NCBI GenBank assembly: GCA_024280145.1
Contig: JAJRQR010000037.1
Location: forward strand, 1 to 36,146
Length of the DNA stretch: 36,146 nt
Source: Bacteroidota bacterium
Lineage (GTDB): Bacteria > Bacteroidota > Bacteroidia > Flavobacteriales > Flavobacteriaceae
Direction: 5' to 3'
The position numbers and the translations under genes are program-made. Shown here in pieces: positions 34,442 through 36,146 of the stretch (position 1 is the first letter of the stretch; each line of letters opens with the position of its first letter). The notes under the pieces were generated by a model, which was not told where the DNA came from, searched no databases, and saw only the letters and a program-made list of their open reading frames with translations.

Positions 34442-35861
34442 GAATAGTATCTAGTTTTAATTTATACCGGAGCCATTTTTCTAACTTTAATTTGTCATTC
34501 TTTCTTTCTTTTTTAGGATAGTTCTTTTTCCAAGTAATAGAAACAACTGGGATGGTATCTGTCGTTTTAAAGTCGGTTGTAATTTTATTGAAATAGCTTA
34601 ATTTTTCAATTTCTTCATAATTCATTTTAACCTCATTCCCTATTTCATGAAACCTAATTTCTTTTACTTTAGTATTGGTTATTTCATCTTCTAAAAATTT
34701 TATTCTAGCGTCCTTATCTTTAAGCAGTTGTTCGTTTTTTTCATATAATTTATCTAAAATATCAAATTTTAATTTCCCAGAAAGTTCTTGTGCTAAATCA
34801 CCACTTTGATCTGCTGCTTGATAAATTTGTAGAGTACTTTCCTTTAAATTATCTGAAACTTTCAACTCTTCTTTCCATCTGTTAATAGTGCTTTCTGGTA
34901 CTAACCTTCCAATTAAATAAACATCAATTTTATTTTTTTCGAAATCTTGATTCGACTTTAAAATTACTGCTCCATTGTATTTAATATTATTTTCAACAAA
35001 TGTTTTCGCTTTATTTTCAAAAACTTGAATTTTCAATAAATTTAAAAACAAAATAACACTTGGAATCATTACAATTATTGCTAAGGTTGTGGCAATTTGA
35101 GCAATTCGCTTTCTTCTTTTAGAATTTGCGTAGCGCACCATTGGAAACCTTAATAATTTGGCGATTAACAAGGTTGTTAAAGCAATAAAAACTGAATTTA
35201 TTGTAAATAAATACATCGCACCTCCTGCATAATTAAAATTTCCAATTGCTAGACCATAACCAACCGTACAAAGTGGTGGCATTAAAGCCGTAGCAATAGC
35301 AACTCCAAAAATTACACTTGCCATCGTACCTTTTTTAGTTTTGGCAACAATCAATGCCAAACCACCAAATATGGCAATAAGAACATCTAAAATTGTTGGA
35401 TACGTTCTTGCCAATAATTCTGGCGTTTCTTTAGTCAATGGTGAAATAGAAAAGTACAAATACGCCGTAATAACACTTAAGGTTATCATTACACCTAAAT
35501 TGATTAATGATCTTTTTAAAGTATCTACATCATTAATCGCAACGGATAGTCCCAAACCAACAATCGGTCCCATAAGAGGAGAAATTAACATTGCGCCTAT
35601 TACTACAGCAGTACTACTTACATTCAAACCAATTGAGGCAACAAATACGGAGAAAATTAGAATCCAAGCATTATGGCCCTTAAAGGATATGTCCTTTTTT
35701 ACTCCTTCAATAGTAGCTTCTCTGTCAGTTTCTTCGCGAATGTCTAATAATTCTACAAAGAATATCTTCAAACCTTGCCAAGCAGATTGTTTTACCTGCT
35801 CAAATTCTTTTTCTTCTGCAGCAATTTTATCTTCCTTTAAATTTTCTTCCGAAGTATCCAT
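34428..35861 (-). CDS. DUF389 family membrane protein
   Basis: The 477-aa protein has a DUF389 membrane domain (about 60-280) with about six helices. Family motifs include GLNVSSTAVVIGAMLISPLMGPIVGLGL and GVAIATALMPPLCTVGYGLA. A long soluble C-terminal region (about 300-477) is rich in charged residues and probably coiled coil (KNEQLLKDKDARIKFLEDEI). Function of the family is unknown; a transporter is often suggested. Its ATG follows the stop of the upstream gene with no gap (TAGATG). The plus-strand 35341-35865 ORF is a shadow. Confidence 0.9.
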   Translation of the reverse strand: MDTSEENLKEDKIAAEEKEFEQVKQSAWQGLKIFFVELLDIREETDREATIEGVKKDISFKGHNAWILIFSVFVASIGLNVSSTAVVIGAMLISPLMGPIVGLGLSVAINDVDTLKRSLINLGVMITLSVITAYLYFSISPLTKETPELLARTYPTILDVLIAIFGGLALIVAKTKKGTMASVIFGVAIATALMPPLCTVGYGLAIGNFNYAGGAMYLFTINSVFIALTTLLIAKLLRFPMVRYANSKRRKRIAQIATTLAIIVMIPSVILFLNLLKIQVFENKAKTFVENNIKYNGAVILKSNQDFEKNKIDVYLIGRLVPESTINRWKEELKVSDNLKESTLQIYQAADQSGDLAQELSGKLKFDILDKLYEKNEQLLKDKDARIKFLEDEITNTKVKEIRFHEIGNEVKMNYEEIEKLSYFNKITTDFKTTDTIPVVSITWKKNYPKKERKNDKLKLEKWLRYKLKLDTIQIID

Positions 35862-36146
35862 CTAAGAATATTTTTTATTAAACTTTTCTTTTATTTCGCC
35901 CAACAGGTTTTTTATTTCCTGTTCTTTACTTTTAGGGTAAATCATTAAAACATCGTCTTTATCTACGATTATATAATCATTGATTCCATCTAAAACTACT
36001 AATTTTTCTTTGGAAGTGAAAATTACATTTCCTGAGGCATCTTCTAAATGCGTAATTGCCCTTACCAAAGTATTTTCATTTTCGTCCTTGTCTAACTTAT
36101 CGTATAAAGCTCCCCAAGTTCCTAAATCGTTCCAATCGAAAGTTGC
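35862..36146 (-). CDS. mannose-1-phosphate guanylyltransferase, C-terminal part (cut by window edge)
   Basis: The frame is open from the window edge through the track start at 36068 (a TTG, not the real start), giving the last 94 residues. The segment FDWNDLGTWGALYDKLDKDENEN is the conserved GDP-mannose pyrophosphorylase end of the nucleotidyltransferase domain. DGINDYIIVDKDDVLMIYPKSKEQEIK matches the usual C-terminus. The enzyme makes GDP-mannose from mannose-1-phosphate and GTP for surface glycans. It is directly coupled to the DUF389 gene downstream. Confidence 0.88.
   Translation of the reverse strand, partial: ATFDWNDLGTWGALYDKLDKDENENTLVRAITHLEDASGNVIFTSKEKLVVLDGINDYIIVDKDDVLMIYPKSKEQEIKNLLGEIKEKFNKKYS

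Noticed and set aside
35341-35865. 174-aa plus-strand ORF opposite the DUF389 gene
   Set aside because: It is an antisense shadow of a clear membrane-protein gene and has no family features.

Overview
The window looks like chromosome from a member of the Flavobacteriaceae (Bacteroidota). It is AT-rich. Start codons mostly lack Shine-Dalgarno sequences, and promoters match the Bacteroidota pattern (TTG or TTTG, about 19-21 nt, then TAnnTTTG). The gene families are typical of the group: GSCFA protein, GldA-like ATPase, CarboxypepD-reg/beta-barrel outer membrane protein, head-GIN lipoprotein, and the bifunctional DAHP synthase/chorismate mutase. I see no prophage, transposase, integrase or CRISPR array.

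Layout. 1-3.25 kb: initiator tRNA-fMet, era, a small membrane protein and der. 3.5-6.3 kb: a large outer-membrane beta-barrel protein. 6.3-9.5 kb (minus): an M23 peptidase, MerR-like regulator, LemA and two TPM-domain proteins in one operon. 9.6-13.3 kb: alaS and a GSCFA protein. 13.3-27.6 kb: an accessory envelope-signalling cluster with lipoproteins and secreted proteins, two tandem TPR histidine kinases, a TPR protein, an exported TPR-CHAT (caspase-like) protein, a LuxR-type response regulator, a DUF202 protein and two MORN proteins. 27.6-29 kb (minus): metK behind a SAM-II-like riboswitch. 29-32.2 kb: a small secreted protein, a PagL-like lipid A deacylase, a head-GIN lipoprotein and a short GldA-like ATPase. 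32.3-34.4 kb: pheA and DAHP synthase/chorismate mutase behind a leader-peptide attenuator. 34.4-36.1 kb (minus): a DUF389 membrane protein and the 3' end of a mannose-1-phosphate guanylyltransferase gene.

The most interesting signal is a 20-bp palindrome, consensus near AATACGKCAATTGCCNTATT. It occurs five times, all within the 13.3-25.9 kb cluster, 52-59 bp upstream of five start codons. In all five copies the last four bases of the -7 box begin exactly 26 nt after the palindrome ends, and the -33 element overlaps the palindrome's downstream edge. The five promoters lead into a DUF6252-like lipoprotein, an unknown secreted protein, a small membrane protein plus kinase 2, a TPR protein plus the CHAT protein, and the response regulator itself. 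I infer an autoregulated regulon in which TPR sensor kinases and a LuxR-type regulator control an exported caspase-like protein and other envelope proteins.

Five genes (der, merR-like, alaS, histidine kinase 1, pagL-like) are broken by loss of one base in an A or T homopolymer. Two of these are normally essential, so residual indel errors in the assembly are the likeliest cause. The CHAT gene instead carries two in-frame stops, each one transition away from a sense codon. These may be sequencing errors or real decay.
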